DNA from: Chitinophaga chungangae
GTDB taxonomy: Bacteria > Bacteroidota > Bacteroidia > Chitinophagales > Chitinophagaceae
Direction of reading: 5' to 3'
Length of the DNA stretch: 64,000 nucleotides
NCBI RefSeq assembly: GCF_017742215.1
Contig: NZ_JAGHKP010000001.1
Span: 1,736,001 to 1,800,000, forward strand
A model generated the notes under the pieces. It saw nothing but the letters and a program-made list of their open reading frames with translations. It had not been told where the DNA came from and searched no databases. How positions within the stretch are numbered: position 1 is the first letter of the stretch; every line of letters starts with the position of its first letter. The position numbers and the translations under genes were made by a program. This document shows positions 51,866 through 60,001 of the stretch, piece by piece.

Positions 51866-52822
51866 TTAATGGCTGTTGAGCCCTTTGATGATGCGGTTGT
51901 GGTCGGAGCTGATGATCTGGTACGTGCGCGGCGTAATTCCTTCCGTTTTTTTGAACACCCTGATAAAGTAGTTCACATCCGAAAACCCGCACATGTCGCT
52001 TACACGGCTAACGCTGTGGCTGGTTTGGCTGAGGAGTTGTTTGGCGAGGCTTACCCTTTCGCGGTTGATGTATTCCAGCGGCGTGATGCCGAACTGTTCG
52101 CGGAACCATTTGAAGAAAATGTTGCGGCTCAGGTATGCCTGTTTGCTGAGCGTGTCTACCGCGATCTTTTCCGTAAGATGCTCGCGGATATAGTTCAGCA
52201 CGAAATGCTGGCGGCTGTGATTGTTGCTGATGCGCGCCTCGGATACGACCTGCTGCATGTGCTGGCTTTGCATGAGGCGGATGAGCAGCTCCTTCAGGTT
52301 GAGATCGGCGAAAATGTTCTTCGTCGTGTCTCCGCTGCTGCAAATGCGGATGAGTTTGTTGATGAGGCCGGATATCTCGTCGTCGTTCTCGAAATGATAG
52401 GTGTTGAACTGGAGTTTCCAGTTGCTGTTCTCATCCGGGCTTTGGTAATAGTTGTTGAGATAGTTCACCGTTTCGCGCACATAATGCCCGTCTACCGCCA
52501 GTGCAATGCATTGCGTGGGCGTGTCCATCGCGGCGTCGGGGAAATCGATTTCCATGGGCTGGTTGGCGGGGAAAATAACGGTTTCGCCGGGCAGGTAATC
52601 GAACGAGGGGTTGCCGGGAAGATGCATCACCTTTTTGCCCCGCACCATGCTGGAGATCAGGAAATCGTTGAACGACAGCGGCACGCCGAACGATTTTTCA
52701 TAACATTCAAATACGTTCAGCTCGCAGTTGTTGAGATTAAATACACGGCGGTTTTCCACCAGGGTGCGCAGGTGTTTGGGAGGCGTAAGCTCGATAGGTT
52801 CCAGGAAACTTTTACGGGCCAT
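51866..52822 (-). CDS. AraC family transcriptional regulator
   Basis: The 318-residue protein has an N-terminal cupin-like sensor (FLISSMVRGKKVMHLPGNPS, FDYLPGETVIFPANQP) and a C-terminal double HTH (IREHLTEKIAVDTLSKQAYL, FFKWFREQFGITPLEYINRE, RVSDMCGFSDVNYFIRVFKK). The sensor belongs to the AraC_N group. The target is not shown, but the DUF779 gene is divergent from it across a 218-base gap, and in other bacteria DUF779 genes lie beside AraC regulators and aldehyde dehydrogenases. A regulatory link is therefore plausible. Confidence 0.92.
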   Translation of the reverse strand: MARKSFLEPIELTPPKHLRTLVENRRVFNLNNCELNVFECYEKSFGVPLSFNDFLISSMVRGKKVMHLPGNPSFDYLPGETVIFPANQPMEIDFPDAAMDTPTQCIALAVDGHYVRETVNYLNNYYQSPDENSNWKLQFNTYHFENDDEISGLINKLIRICSSGDTTKNIFADLNLKELLIRLMQSQHMQQVVSEARISNNHSRQHFVLNYIREHLTEKIAVDTLSKQAYLSRNIFFKWFREQFGITPLEYINRERVSLAKQLLSQTSHSVSRVSDMCGFSDVNYFIRVFKKTEGITPRTYQIISSDHNRIIKGLNSH

Positions 52823-52998
52823 AGTGCTACAACATATTACAAATTAAGACATTTTTATTATCGTGACACGAAGTCGGGTACGATTGTGCTATTAAAAAGT
52901 ACAAATGTTTATAGTTGTTAATATATTTCTGGTCAATTTAGCACTACGACGATAACCTATGAGGAACCAGGCGCTCGGATTATTCAAGTGTTAACGAT

Positions 52999-53028
52999 CC
53001 GGGCAGTGGGGTGATAGCCGCTGCCCGG
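52999..53028 (+). promoter_or_regulatory. 5' hairpin before the DUF779 gene
   Basis: CCGGGCAGTGG (52999-53009) and CCGCTGCCCGG (53018-53028) form an 11-bp stem with one G-T pair and an eight-base loop, ending 12 bases before the start codon at 53041. No T run follows, so it looks like a leader structure rather than a terminator. It could also be an operator. Confidence 0.4.
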
Positions 53029-53040
53029 TAAATCAAAAGT

Positions 53041-53424
53041 ATGATGGAATCCCGAATCGTGGCAACTAAATATGCTACAGATTTGATCCGGCAACTGTCT
53101 GCACGTTATGGGCCCCTTGCATTTCAGATCCAAGGCAATAGTAAGGAAGGTTACACCCCCCAATGCGTTCCCGACAACAGCAGGTTTCTACCGGGAGACG
53201 AAGTGTATCTCGGTGAAGTGGAAGGCTGCCCCTGTTATGTAAGCCCGGAGGAAGACGATCATCATGGCCGTTCCCGCTATTTTATCAGCGCCGAAAGAGG
53301 CGCCGCGGCAGGTTCCCTGGAAGAAGCGGAGTTTAAGGTCAGCACCGGGCTGTTGCCGGCCGAAAGCGCGGTGAACGTGCGGATGTTCAGCTACCTGTTC
53401 GGTTACCGCGATTCCTGGGGCTGA
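53041..53424 (+). CDS. DUF779 family protein
   Basis: The 127-residue protein follows the DUF779 outline: VATKYATDLIRQLSARYGPLAF, FLPGDEVYLGEVEGCPCYVS, and the end FKVSTGLLPAESAVNVRMFS. The cysteine-rich GGCCDG segment that most members show after the first block is replaced here by IQGNSKEGYTPQC, so a metal or redox function of that segment is doubtful. In other bacteria the gene often neighbours acetaldehyde dehydrogenase; here there is none. It diverges from the AraC regulator. Confidence 0.78.
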   Translation: MMESRIVATKYATDLIRQLSARYGPLAFQIQGNSKEGYTPQCVPDNSRFLPGDEVYLGEVEGCPCYVSPEEDDHHGRSRYFISAERGAAAGSLEEAEFKVSTGLLPAESAVNVRMFSYLFGYRDSWG

Positions 53425-53468
53425 GGATTTTGGCGTAACTTGCGCCCCTCAGCAAAACGAATGTAAAA

Positions 53469-53663
53469 ATGGACGGACAATACCGTAAAGATATTTACCC
53501 CGGCCTGGAAGTGGGCATTATCCTGAAAAAGGACCAACGCAGCGGCAAAAAGACATATGGGATCGTAAAGGATCTGCTCACCTCTGCGGCCTATCATTCC
53601 CGCGGCATCAAAGTGAGGCTGGAAGACGGGCAGGTAGGAAGGGTAGCCGAAATTATCGGATAA
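53469..53663 (+). CDS. ywbE: YwbE family protein
   Basis: The 64-residue protein is almost wholly the YwbE/DUF2196 domain: YRKDIYPGLEVGIILKKDQR, SGKKTYGIVKDLLTSAAYHS, then GIKVRLEDGQVGRVAEIIG. These small SH3-like basic proteins probably bind nucleic acid or ribosomes, but a function has not been established to my knowledge. It follows the DUF779 gene by 44 bases and precedes a terminator. Confidence 0.9.
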   Translation: MDGQYRKDIYPGLEVGIILKKDQRSGKKTYGIVKDLLTSAAYHSRGIKVRLEDGQVGRVAEIIG

Positions 53664-53700
53664 ACGGAAACTCATTCTCTTTCATTGTTCTGTAACCGGG

Positions 53701-53732
53701 AAACCGTCAGTATGCTGGCGGTTTTTCATTTT
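53701..53732 (+). terminator. Intrinsic terminator after ywbE
   Basis: AAACCGTCAG (53701-53710) pairs with CTGGCGGTTT (53715-53724) with one wobble and a four-base loop TATG, followed by TTCATTTTT. It ends the DUF779-ywbE unit. Confidence 0.75.
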
Positions 53733-53764
53733 TAATCAGGCACAACAATTGCAGGTTCCACAGT

Positions 53765-53998
53765 ATGAACACATTCCAGATCAGCTACAGCAATATGAAC
53801 GTTCCCGTGTACAGGGAAGAAGAGGACCTTTTCGTGGTCACCCTGCCGGGGAAAACGCTCTACCTTTTGCGGAAAGAAGATAACGAAGGCGCTTCGCACT
53901 GGTTCGAAGAAGGCTCCGACAACGAAACCCCCGAAACCAAAGAGATCGGCATCGCCATCGAAATGGTGGCGATGAGCGCCGTTGAGAACGGAAAATAA
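53765..53998 (+). CDS. Small hypothetical protein (77 residues)
   Basis: The acidic product (MNTFQISYSNMNVPVYREEE to AVENGK) has beta-strand patterns (LFVVTLPGKTLYLLRKED) and an acidic centre (HWFEEGSDNETPETKEIG). It has no signal peptide. It lies between a terminator and the UvrA-like gene on the same strand and may be read with either. I do not recognise the family. Confidence 0.6.
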   Translation: MNTFQISYSNMNVPVYREEEDLFVVTLPGKTLYLLRKEDNEGASHWFEEGSDNETPETKEIGIAIEMVAMSAVENGK

Positions 53999-54059
53999 TC
54001 CGTTTGGCACAACCGCCGGATAAGGTTAGGGGGCATCTTTGTGGGACAATCCTTCACAT

Positions 54060-56318
54060 ATGCCTTTAGAATTCATCACCATTGAGGGTGCCCGGGAAAA
54101 CAACCTCAAGAACGTTTCCCTGCGCATCCCCAAGCGGAAGGTCACTATTTTTACCGGCGTATCCGGGTCCGGGAAATCTTCCATCGTTTTCGAAACCATC
54201 GCTGCCGAAGCCAAACGGCAACTGCACGAAACTTTCACCGCTTTTATCCGCAACTTCCTGCCGCATTACGGCCAGCCCGATGCAGACGCCATCACGGGGC
54301 TGTCTACAGCCATCGTGGTAGACCAGAAGCGGATCGGCGGCAATTCCCGCTCTACGCTGGGCACTATCACAGACATCAGCCCGCTGCTGCGCCTGCTGTT
54401 TTCCCGTTACGGCGAGCCAAGGGTAGGCACCGCTTCCAACGTTTTTTCCTTCAACGACCCCACCGGCATGTGCCCCGAATGCCAGGGCGTTGGCCGTAAA
54501 TTGGGCCTCGATCTCGACAAATTCCTCGATCGCTCCAAAAGCCTTAACGAAGGCGCCATCCTTTTCCCCGTGTTTGCCGTAGGTACCTGGTACTGGAAGA
54601 GTTATGCCTTTTCCGGTTTTTTTGATGCGGACAAAAAACTCGAAGATTATTCGCCCGAGGAATGGGAAAAACTGGTGTATGCGCCTGCGGAAAAATTCGT
54701 GCTGGAAACCGCTTCCGGCCCGTTCAATATCACCTACGAAGGCCTTGCCCTGAAGTTCGACCGGCTGTACATCAAAAAAGAAGGCGCCATGGCAGACGTT
54801 ACCGTCAAACGCGTACAGCCTTTTATCACCGACGTGGTATGCCCGGCCTGCAAAGGCGCACGGCTCAACGAAACATCGCTGTCCTCCAAAATACTCGGTT
54901 ATAATATCGCGGAAATGGCGGCCATGCAGGTAGACGAACTGGCGGAACTGCTGCGCAACATCACCGATCCCGTGGGAGCGCCGGTAGCGGCGGGTTTGCT
55001 GGAACGGCTGCAGCACCTGGTAAACATCGGGTTGGATTACGTAAGCCTCGACCGCGAAACCGCCACGCTTTCCGGCGGCGAAAGCCAGCGCGTGAAAATG
55101 GTGCGGCACCTCAGCAGCAGCCTGGTAGACATGATGTATATTTTCGACGAGCCCAGCATCGGCCTGCACCCGCGCGACGTGCACCGGCTGAACGACCTGC
55201 TGCGGCTGCTGCGCGATAAGGGCAATACGGTGATCGTGGTGGAGCACGACCCAGCCGTGATCCGCATCGCCGATCATGTAGTAGACGTTGGGCCGAACGC
55301 CGGTTCGCATGGCGGAACGATCATGTACGAGGGCGATTTCGCGGGGCTGCTTGAAGCGCCGACCCTTACCGGGAAATTCATGAAACAGCACCTGCCGGTA
55401 AAACCGGTTTTCCGTCAGCCAACAGGCCGGCTCACCATCGGGCCGGCCTCATTGCACAATGTAAAAAAACTGACCGTGCATATTCCCACCGGCGTGCTCA
55501 CAGCAGTAACTGGCGTGGCGGGCTCGGGCAAAAGCACGCTGGTGAACCGCCTGCTGCCACGGCAATACCCCGATGTGGTCATGATCGACCAGAGCGCGGT
55601 GGGCGCTAATTCACGCTCCAATCCCGCTACTTACACCGGCATGATGGACACCGTGCGCAAACTGTTCAGCACGGCCAACAAAGTGAGCGCATCGATGTTC
55701 AGCTTTAATTCCGAAGGCGCCTGCGAGCACTGTAACGGGCAGGGCGTGATCTACACCGATCTCGCTTTTATGGAAGGTATTAAAACAGTGTGCGAAAAAT
55801 GCGGAGGCAGGCGTTTTCACGATGATGTGCTGCAATATCAATATCAAGGCAAAAACATCAGCGAAGTGCTGGCGATGACCATCGGTGAGGCGCTCGCTTT
55901 CTTCCAGAAAAAAGAGCTGCGCAACACGCTGCAGGCGCTGCACGACGTAGGACTGGAATACCTTACGCTCGGTCAGCCGCTGAGCACCTTGTCTGGCGGG
56001 GAATGCCAGCGACTGAAACTAGCCGGGGAATTGCATAAAAAAGGAAGCGTGTACGTGATGGACGAGCCTACCACCGGCCTGCATATGTCAGACACCGCGC
56101 ATCTGCTAAAGATGATCAACCGGCTGGTAGATGCGGGCAATACCGTGATCGTGATCGAGCATAACCTGGACGTGGTGCGGAATGCGGATTGGGTGATAGA
56201 CATGGGGCCTGAAGCGGGGCATAAGGGCGGACAGGTGATTTTCCAGGGAACGCCGGCCGAATTGCTGAGAGCGGAACATTCGCTGACGGGGAAATTTCTG
56301 GCGATGGAAGAACCGTAA
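54060..56318 (+). CDS. Short UvrA-like ABC ATPase lacking the UvrB-binding region
   Basis: The 752-residue protein (ATG 54060; the frame extends seven codons) has both nucleotide-binding halves of UvrA: GVSGSGKSSIVF and GVAGSGKSTLVN as Walker A, and TLSGGESQRVKMVRHL and TLSGGECQRLKLAGEL as signatures. Zinc modules appear in MCPECQGVGR, VVCPACKGARL and CEHCNGQGVIY/CEKCGGRRF. After LRLLFSRYGEP it passes directly to the second zinc module, so the roughly 120-residue UvrB-binding part is missing. Such UvrA2-like proteins often relate to resistance to DNA-binding drugs. It is not the housekeeping excinuclease subunit. Confidence 0.9.
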   Translation: MPLEFITIEGARENNLKNVSLRIPKRKVTIFTGVSGSGKSSIVFETIAAEAKRQLHETFTAFIRNFLPHYGQPDADAITGLSTAIVVDQKRIGGNSRSTLGTITDISPLLRLLFSRYGEPRVGTASNVFSFNDPTGMCPECQGVGRKLGLDLDKFLDRSKSLNEGAILFPVFAVGTWYWKSYAFSGFFDADKKLEDYSPEEWEKLVYAPAEKFVLETASGPFNITYEGLALKFDRLYIKKEGAMADVTVKRVQPFITDVVCPACKGARLNETSLSSKILGYNIAEMAAMQVDELAELLRNITDPVGAPVAAGLLERLQHLVNIGLDYVSLDRETATLSGGESQRVKMVRHLSSSLVDMMYIFDEPSIGLHPRDVHRLNDLLRLLRDKGNTVIVVEHDPAVIRIADHVVDVGPNAGSHGGTIMYEGDFAGLLEAPTLTGKFMKQHLPVKPVFRQPTGRLTIGPASLHNVKKLTVHIPTGVLTAVTGVAGSGKSTLVNRLLPRQYPDVVMIDQSAVGANSRSNPATYTGMMDTVRKLFSTANKVSASMFSFNSEGACEHCNGQGVIYTDLAFMEGIKTVCEKCGGRRFHDDVLQYQYQGKNISEVLAMTIGEALAFFQKKELRNTLQALHDVGLEYLTLGQPLSTLSGGECQRLKLAGELHKKGSVYVMDEPTTGLHMSDTAHLLKMINRLVDAGNTVIVIEHNLDVVRNADWVIDMGPEAGHKGGQVIFQGTPAELLRAEHSLTGKFLAMEEP

Positions 56319-56325
56319 ACTTTAT

Positions 56326-56357
56326 TTTGTGTAACCGAAAGGTTTCATTTATCTTTG
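56326..56357 (+). promoter_or_regulatory. Promoter of the ArsR-type gene
   Basis: TTTG (56326-56329) and TATCTTTG (56350-56357) are separated by 20 bases. Both elements match the Bacteroidota promoter pattern, and the ArsR-type start follows at 56390. It begins right after the UvrA-like stop at 56318, so the next unit has its own promoter. Confidence 0.7.
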
Positions 56358-56389
56358 TTCCGGAAGGTTGCCAAATAACCTTTACGAAC

Positions 56390-56722
56390 ATGAGAAGGGA
56401 CGTATTCCAGGCCATTGCCGATCCCACGCGGCGGGAGATCATTCATCTGCTGGCGGCAAAACCGCTGAACCTGAATGCGGTGGCGGAGAATTTCGACATC
56501 AGCAGGCCCGCCGTGTCCAAACACATCCGCATTCTTACGGAATGCGGGCTAGTAGCCATCCGGCAGCAGGGGCGCGAACGTTTTTGTTATGCCGAACTGC
56601 AGGCGCTGAAACAGGTGGCGGAATGGACGGACCAGTACCGCGCTTTCTGGAACAAAAAACTCGACGCGCTGGGCGCTTTCCTCGGGAAGGAAGAACAGGC
56701 TTCGCGCAAAAAGAAAAAGTGA
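56390..56722 (+). CDS. ArsR family winged-helix regulator (SdpR-like)
   Basis: From ATG 56390 the product is 110 residues: RRDVFQAIADPTRREIIHLL, LNLNAVAENFDISRPAVSKH, IRILTECGLVAIRQQGRERF and a basic C-terminal tail. It has no metal-cysteine motif. Members of this form are commonly encoded beside AHSA1/SRPBCC proteins, as here, and repress their own unit. The frame upstream of 56390 covers the promoter and is not used. Confidence 0.92.
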   Translation: MRRDVFQAIADPTRREIIHLLAAKPLNLNAVAENFDISRPAVSKHIRILTECGLVAIRQQGRERFCYAELQALKQVAEWTDQYRAFWNKKLDALGAFLGKEEQASRKKKK

Positions 56723-56744
56723 ACGTTAATTAAATCCTGCTCAT

Positions 56745-57173
56745 ATGAAACATGAACCGCTTGTAGTGGAGCGCACTTATAATGCGCCGCCCTCCAGGGT
56801 ATGGGAAGCCATTACCGACCGCGATAAAATGAAGGAATGGTATTTCAATCTGTCCGATTTCCGCGCGGAAGTGGGCTTTGAGTTCTCGTTTCCCGGCCAG
56901 GGGCACGATGGCAAAAAATTTATCCATCTCTGCAGGGTCACCGAAGTGATACCGGGCAAAAAACTCTCCCACACCTGGAAGTATGAGAACCTCCCGGGTG
57001 AATCGGTGCTTACCTGGGAGCTGTTTCCCGAAGGCGACGGCACCCGTGTAAAACTCACGCATGCCGGCCTCGAAACGTTCCCGCAGAACGATCCGAATTT
57101 CTCCCGCGCCAGCTTCACGGGCGGCTGGAACGACCTGCTGGGCAAATACCTCAAGGAGTTCGTGGAAAAATAA
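56745..57173 (+). CDS. SRPBCC (AHSA1-like) domain protein
   Basis: The 142-residue protein fits the START-like fold: LVVERTYNAPPSRVWEAITD, KMKEWYFNLSDFRAEVGFEF, KLSHTWKYENLPGESVLTWE and GGWNDLLGKYLKEFVEK. The fold makes a hydrophobic cavity for small ligands; the ligand is unknown. It is read together with the ArsR gene (22-base gap), a common pairing, and ends before a terminator. Confidence 0.9.
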   Translation: MKHEPLVVERTYNAPPSRVWEAITDRDKMKEWYFNLSDFRAEVGFEFSFPGQGHDGKKFIHLCRVTEVIPGKKLSHTWKYENLPGESVLTWELFPEGDGTRVKLTHAGLETFPQNDPNFSRASFTGGWNDLLGKYLKEFVEK

Positions 57174-57194
57174 AATACGGCAACAACATACCGC

Positions 57195-57228
57195 AAAGGC
57201 CGTCTTCCTTACAAGGAGGCGGCCTTTT
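57195..57228. terminator. Terminator between convergent genes
   Basis: AAAGGCCG (57195-57202) pairs with CGGCCTTT (57220-57227), with inner CT/AG and CCTT/AAGG pairing and small bulges, followed by TTTA. It serves the SRPBCC unit, and the minus-strand gene stopping at 57228 may share it. Confidence 0.7.
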
Positions 57229-57638
57229 TATTGGATGAAGGCGCTGTCGCGCGTGAGGTCGTAACAAAGGTTCTGTAATTGATGCAAATGATGCAACGGC
57301 CGCCCGTAGGGCGTTACGCCGTTTCCCGAAATGCTTACGGGCTGAAATGCGTCGCCCGTGTCGAGCATATGCAGGCTGTCTTTATGCGTGTATTTGTAAG
57401 TGTACACCGACGGGTCTTCCCCGTATTCCCTTTCCCCTGGCAGGAAGCCGAACTGCAATAAATGGTCTGCCTCCAGCGCGATGGGATGCACTTTTTCCAG
57501 CGGCAGTTTGCTGCGCGGCAGGCCTGAATTGTAGATGTATCCTTCGTGTATGCCTTCTATGCGGAACGGCGTTTCGAGCATGTTGTAATCATAATACCAC
57601 ACCATATTGCCGATCCGGATGTCTGTTTCGTCCATCAT
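57228..57638 (-). CDS. Hypothetical protein of the phage-like QNL-type family
   Basis: The 136 residues (starts 57638 or 57635) show DIRIGNMVWYYDYNMLETPF, then LEKVHPIALEADHLLQFGF and the closing LHHLHQLQNLCYDLTRDSAF. This is the outline of a short protein family common in Bacteroidota prophages and mobile regions. Its order is an xRIGNxV start, a Pro-Ile-xLx6-LxxFGF middle, and an HQLQNLxxxL end. Function is unknown. The gene at 48271 shares the same module. No other phage gene is near. Confidence 0.65.
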   Translation of the reverse strand: MMDETDIRIGNMVWYYDYNMLETPFRIEGIHEGYIYNSGLPRSKLPLEKVHPIALEADHLLQFGFLPGEREYGEDPSVYTYKYTHKDSLHMLDTGDAFQPVSISGNGVTPYGRPLHHLHQLQNLCYDLTRDSAFIQ

Positions 57639-57687
57639 GCGGGATCAAAATTATACTGCAGGTAATTTACGGTATAATGTATTTGTT

Positions 57688-58251
57688 TTATACCAGCCGC
57701 AGCAGTTTTTCAGTGATCTCGGGGATCGTGCCAAGACCGTTCACCTGGTGAAGCGGCACCAGCGTATCGAGGTAAGCGATGGCGGGGCGTGTTTCTTCCT
57801 CGAATATCCGTAGACGTTTAAGATGTGTACCGGCATTTTGATCGTCTTTCCGGTCGGAAGTGGCCGCTCTTTTCTGCGCCCGCTCCAGCAGCACGTCTGC
57901 CGGCACATTGATGTTGATGGCATGGGTGATGCGAAGGCCGTTCCGCTGCAGGATGCGCAGCAGCGTGTCTACCTGGGGCACCGTGCGCGGGTAACCGTCG
58001 AGGATGATGCCTTTTTCGTGTTGATGTTCGCGGAAGATCTGGTCCAGCATGGTTTCCATCACTTCGTCCGGCACCAGTTCGCCTTTTTCCTCGTACTGCT
58101 GCATGGTTTTACCGATGGGCGTTTGCCGGGTTTTTTCTTCCCTGATGCGGTCGCCGGTGGAGATGTGTTTGTAACCAAGCTTCGTTTCCAGTATTTCGCA
58201 TTGCGTGCCTTTGCCCGAATAAGGAGGGCCGGTGATCAGAAGGATGTCCAT
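57688..58251 (-). CDS. Adenylate-kinase-like nucleoside monophosphate kinase
   Basis: The 187-residue P-loop enzyme begins ILLITGPPYSGKGTQCEILE, followed by KHISTGDRIREEKTRQTPIG and the family motif GIILDGYPRTVPQVDTLLRI. The lid is the short type, with ERAQKRAATSDRKDDQNAGT as the arginine-rich segment. It could be a second Adk or a UMP/CMP-like kinase. The P-loop has Gly-Pro-Pro-Tyr-Ser-Gly-Lys, where Adk usually has Gly-x-Pro-Gly-x-Gly-Lys; the change of the second glycine to Tyr-Ser is unusual. It is divergent from the HD gene. Confidence 0.85.
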   Translation of the reverse strand: MDILLITGPPYSGKGTQCEILETKLGYKHISTGDRIREEKTRQTPIGKTMQQYEEKGELVPDEVMETMLDQIFREHQHEKGIILDGYPRTVPQVDTLLRILQRNGLRITHAININVPADVLLERAQKRAATSDRKDDQNAGTHLKRLRIFEEETRPAIAYLDTLVPLHQVNGLGTIPEITEKLLRLV

Positions 58252-58328
58252 GCGCTAAAATTACCCTTTATTTTCAAACGGAAAATATGCAATATTGCAA
58301 ACCACGACCGTACCATAAAAATCACAAC

Positions 58329-58976
58329 ATGCAGCACATCATCGACGCAACGGAAATATTTGTAAAACAGCAGCTGGAAGGGGCGGAAGGCGGCCATGAC
58401 TGGTGGCATATCTACCGCGTATGGCGCCAGGCGCGGCACATCGCTTCGCGGGAACAGGCGGATATGCTGGTGGTAGAGCTCGCTGCGCTGCTGCACGACA
58501 TCGCAGATTCAAAATTCCATAACGGCGACGAAGAAGCAGGGCCGGCCAAAGCGGAAAAATTCCTGCAAACCCTGTCTGTGCCGGAAGAAATAACAGGGCA
58601 TGTCGTGAATATCATCCGGCATATTTCCTTCAAAGGCGGCAACGAACAACGCACTTTTTATTCCACGGAGCTGGGCATTGTGCAGGATGCGGACCGGCTG
58701 GACGCGTTGGGCGCCGTGGGTATCGCGAGGGCGTTCAATTACGGCGGTTTTAAGAACCGAGCGTTGTACGACCCGGCTATCGCGCCAAATCTCAGCATGA
58801 CCAAAGAAGAATACAAAAATTCCCCCGCGCCCACCATCAATCATTTTTATGAAAAATTGCTGCTGCTGAAAGACCGCATGAACACCGAAACCGGCAAACA
58901 GCTGGCGGCCGAAAGGCACGTGTTCATGGAAGCTTACCTGTCGCAGTTTTACAGGGAATGGAACGGCGAAGTGTAA
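58329..58976 (+). CDS. HD domain phosphohydrolase
   Basis: From ATG 58329 the product is 215 residues with the HD metal motifs: GGHDWWHIYRVWRQARHIAS (first histidine), LAALLHDIADSKFHNGDEE (HD pair) and IVQDADRLDALGAVGIARAF (last aspartate). The pattern matches the YedJ/YpgQ-type phosphohydrolases, which act on nucleotides or related phosphates. The substrate is not known. The end converges with the GlxA-type gene. Confidence 0.9.
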   Translation: MQHIIDATEIFVKQQLEGAEGGHDWWHIYRVWRQARHIASREQADMLVVELAALLHDIADSKFHNGDEEAGPAKAEKFLQTLSVPEEITGHVVNIIRHISFKGGNEQRTFYSTELGIVQDADRLDALGAVGIARAFNYGGFKNRALYDPAIAPNLSMTKEEYKNSPAPTINHFYEKLLLLKDRMNTETGKQLAAERHVFMEAYLSQFYREWNGEV

Positions 58977-58990
58977 AAGGAAATTGTATC

Positions 58991-59971
58991 TCAGGCCTGC
59001 GCCATCTGGCGGCAATATTTCCTGCGGTATTCCTGCGGGGTTAACCCGGTCACTTTTTTAAATACGCTCCGGAAAGTTTTCAGGTCGTTGTACCCCACGT
59101 CGTACATCAGCGTGCTGATATTCTGCGCGTTCTGCTCCAGCGCTTTTTTGGCGGATTCGATCTTGACACGCTGAAGGTATTCCAGCGGGGTGTTGTGCGT
59201 GGCGTTTTTGAACCGGCGGATGAAATTCCGCTTGCTCATGCTGGTTTGTCCCGCGATCTGTTCGATGGATATGGGAAGATGGAAGTTTTGTTCGATGTAC
59301 GACTGCGCGCGTAATATCTCATCGTCCTCATGCCGGCGCTGCCCCTGGAATACAAGGAAGTGGCTCTGGTTCATGCGGTCGATATCGATGGAGAACATCT
59401 TGCTGATCTGGATGCCCACGTCGCGGCCTACGAATTTTTCCACCAGGTACAATACGAGGTTCAGCGAAGAGAACGCGCCGCCGCTGGAATAAACGCCGTC
59501 GTCGTCGGTGATCACGCGGTCGCTGAGCACGGCAGCTTTGGGGTAACGCTGCTGCATGTCCGGGATGGCCATCCAATGCGACGTACAGGTTTTACCATTG
59601 AACATGCCGGCTTCGGCGAGGAAATAACTGCCAAGGCAAAGGCTGGCCACTTCCGAGCCCATCTGCTGCATTTCCCTGATCCATTCCACGATGCCGCGGT
59701 TTTTCTGCAGCACCACGTCTGGCTGGCCATGAAAGGCCGGCACAATGATGAGATCGGTGTTTTTTACCTCCTCCATCGATTTGTAACAGAAAAACAGCGC
59801 GGGCACGTTGAGCTGGATATGTTTGACCTTTTCGCTGACCAGCTCCACTTTAAATGCCGGCTCCCTGCCTGCCATCTTAAGCAGCTGATTGGCCCCTTCG
59901 AATACGTCCAGTACGCCGGCTACCGCCGAAAGAATGGCTTCTTCATAAATTACCAGAGATACTACTTTCAT
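58991..59971 (-). CDS. GlxA-type regulator (DJ-1/PfpI plus AraC domains)
   Basis: From ATG 59971 the product is 326 residues (the frame extends 41 codons upstream without family similarity). The N-terminal DJ-1/PfpI-like domain is VVSLVIYEEAILSAVAGVLD to GSEVASLCLGSYFLAEAGMF, with a Cys at the nucleophile-elbow position. The C-terminal AraC HTH reads PISIEQIAGQTSMSKRNFIR, then RFKNATHNTPLEYLQRVKI and YDVGYNDLKTFRSVFKKVTG. Such regulators sense small metabolites, but in many the cysteine is not used for catalysis. Two inverted repeats lie just upstream. Confidence 0.93.
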   Translation of the reverse strand: MKVVSLVIYEEAILSAVAGVLDVFEGANQLLKMAGREPAFKVELVSEKVKHIQLNVPALFFCYKSMEEVKNTDLIIVPAFHGQPDVVLQKNRGIVEWIREMQQMGSEVASLCLGSYFLAEAGMFNGKTCTSHWMAIPDMQQRYPKAAVLSDRVITDDDGVYSSGGAFSSLNLVLYLVEKFVGRDVGIQISKMFSIDIDRMNQSHFLVFQGQRRHEDDEILRAQSYIEQNFHLPISIEQIAGQTSMSKRNFIRRFKNATHNTPLEYLQRVKIESAKKALEQNAQNISTLMYDVGYNDLKTFRSVFKKVTGLTPQEYRRKYCRQMAQA

Positions 59972-60001
59972 GGTGGTTTGTGCATTGATTACTGTAAATA
60001 T

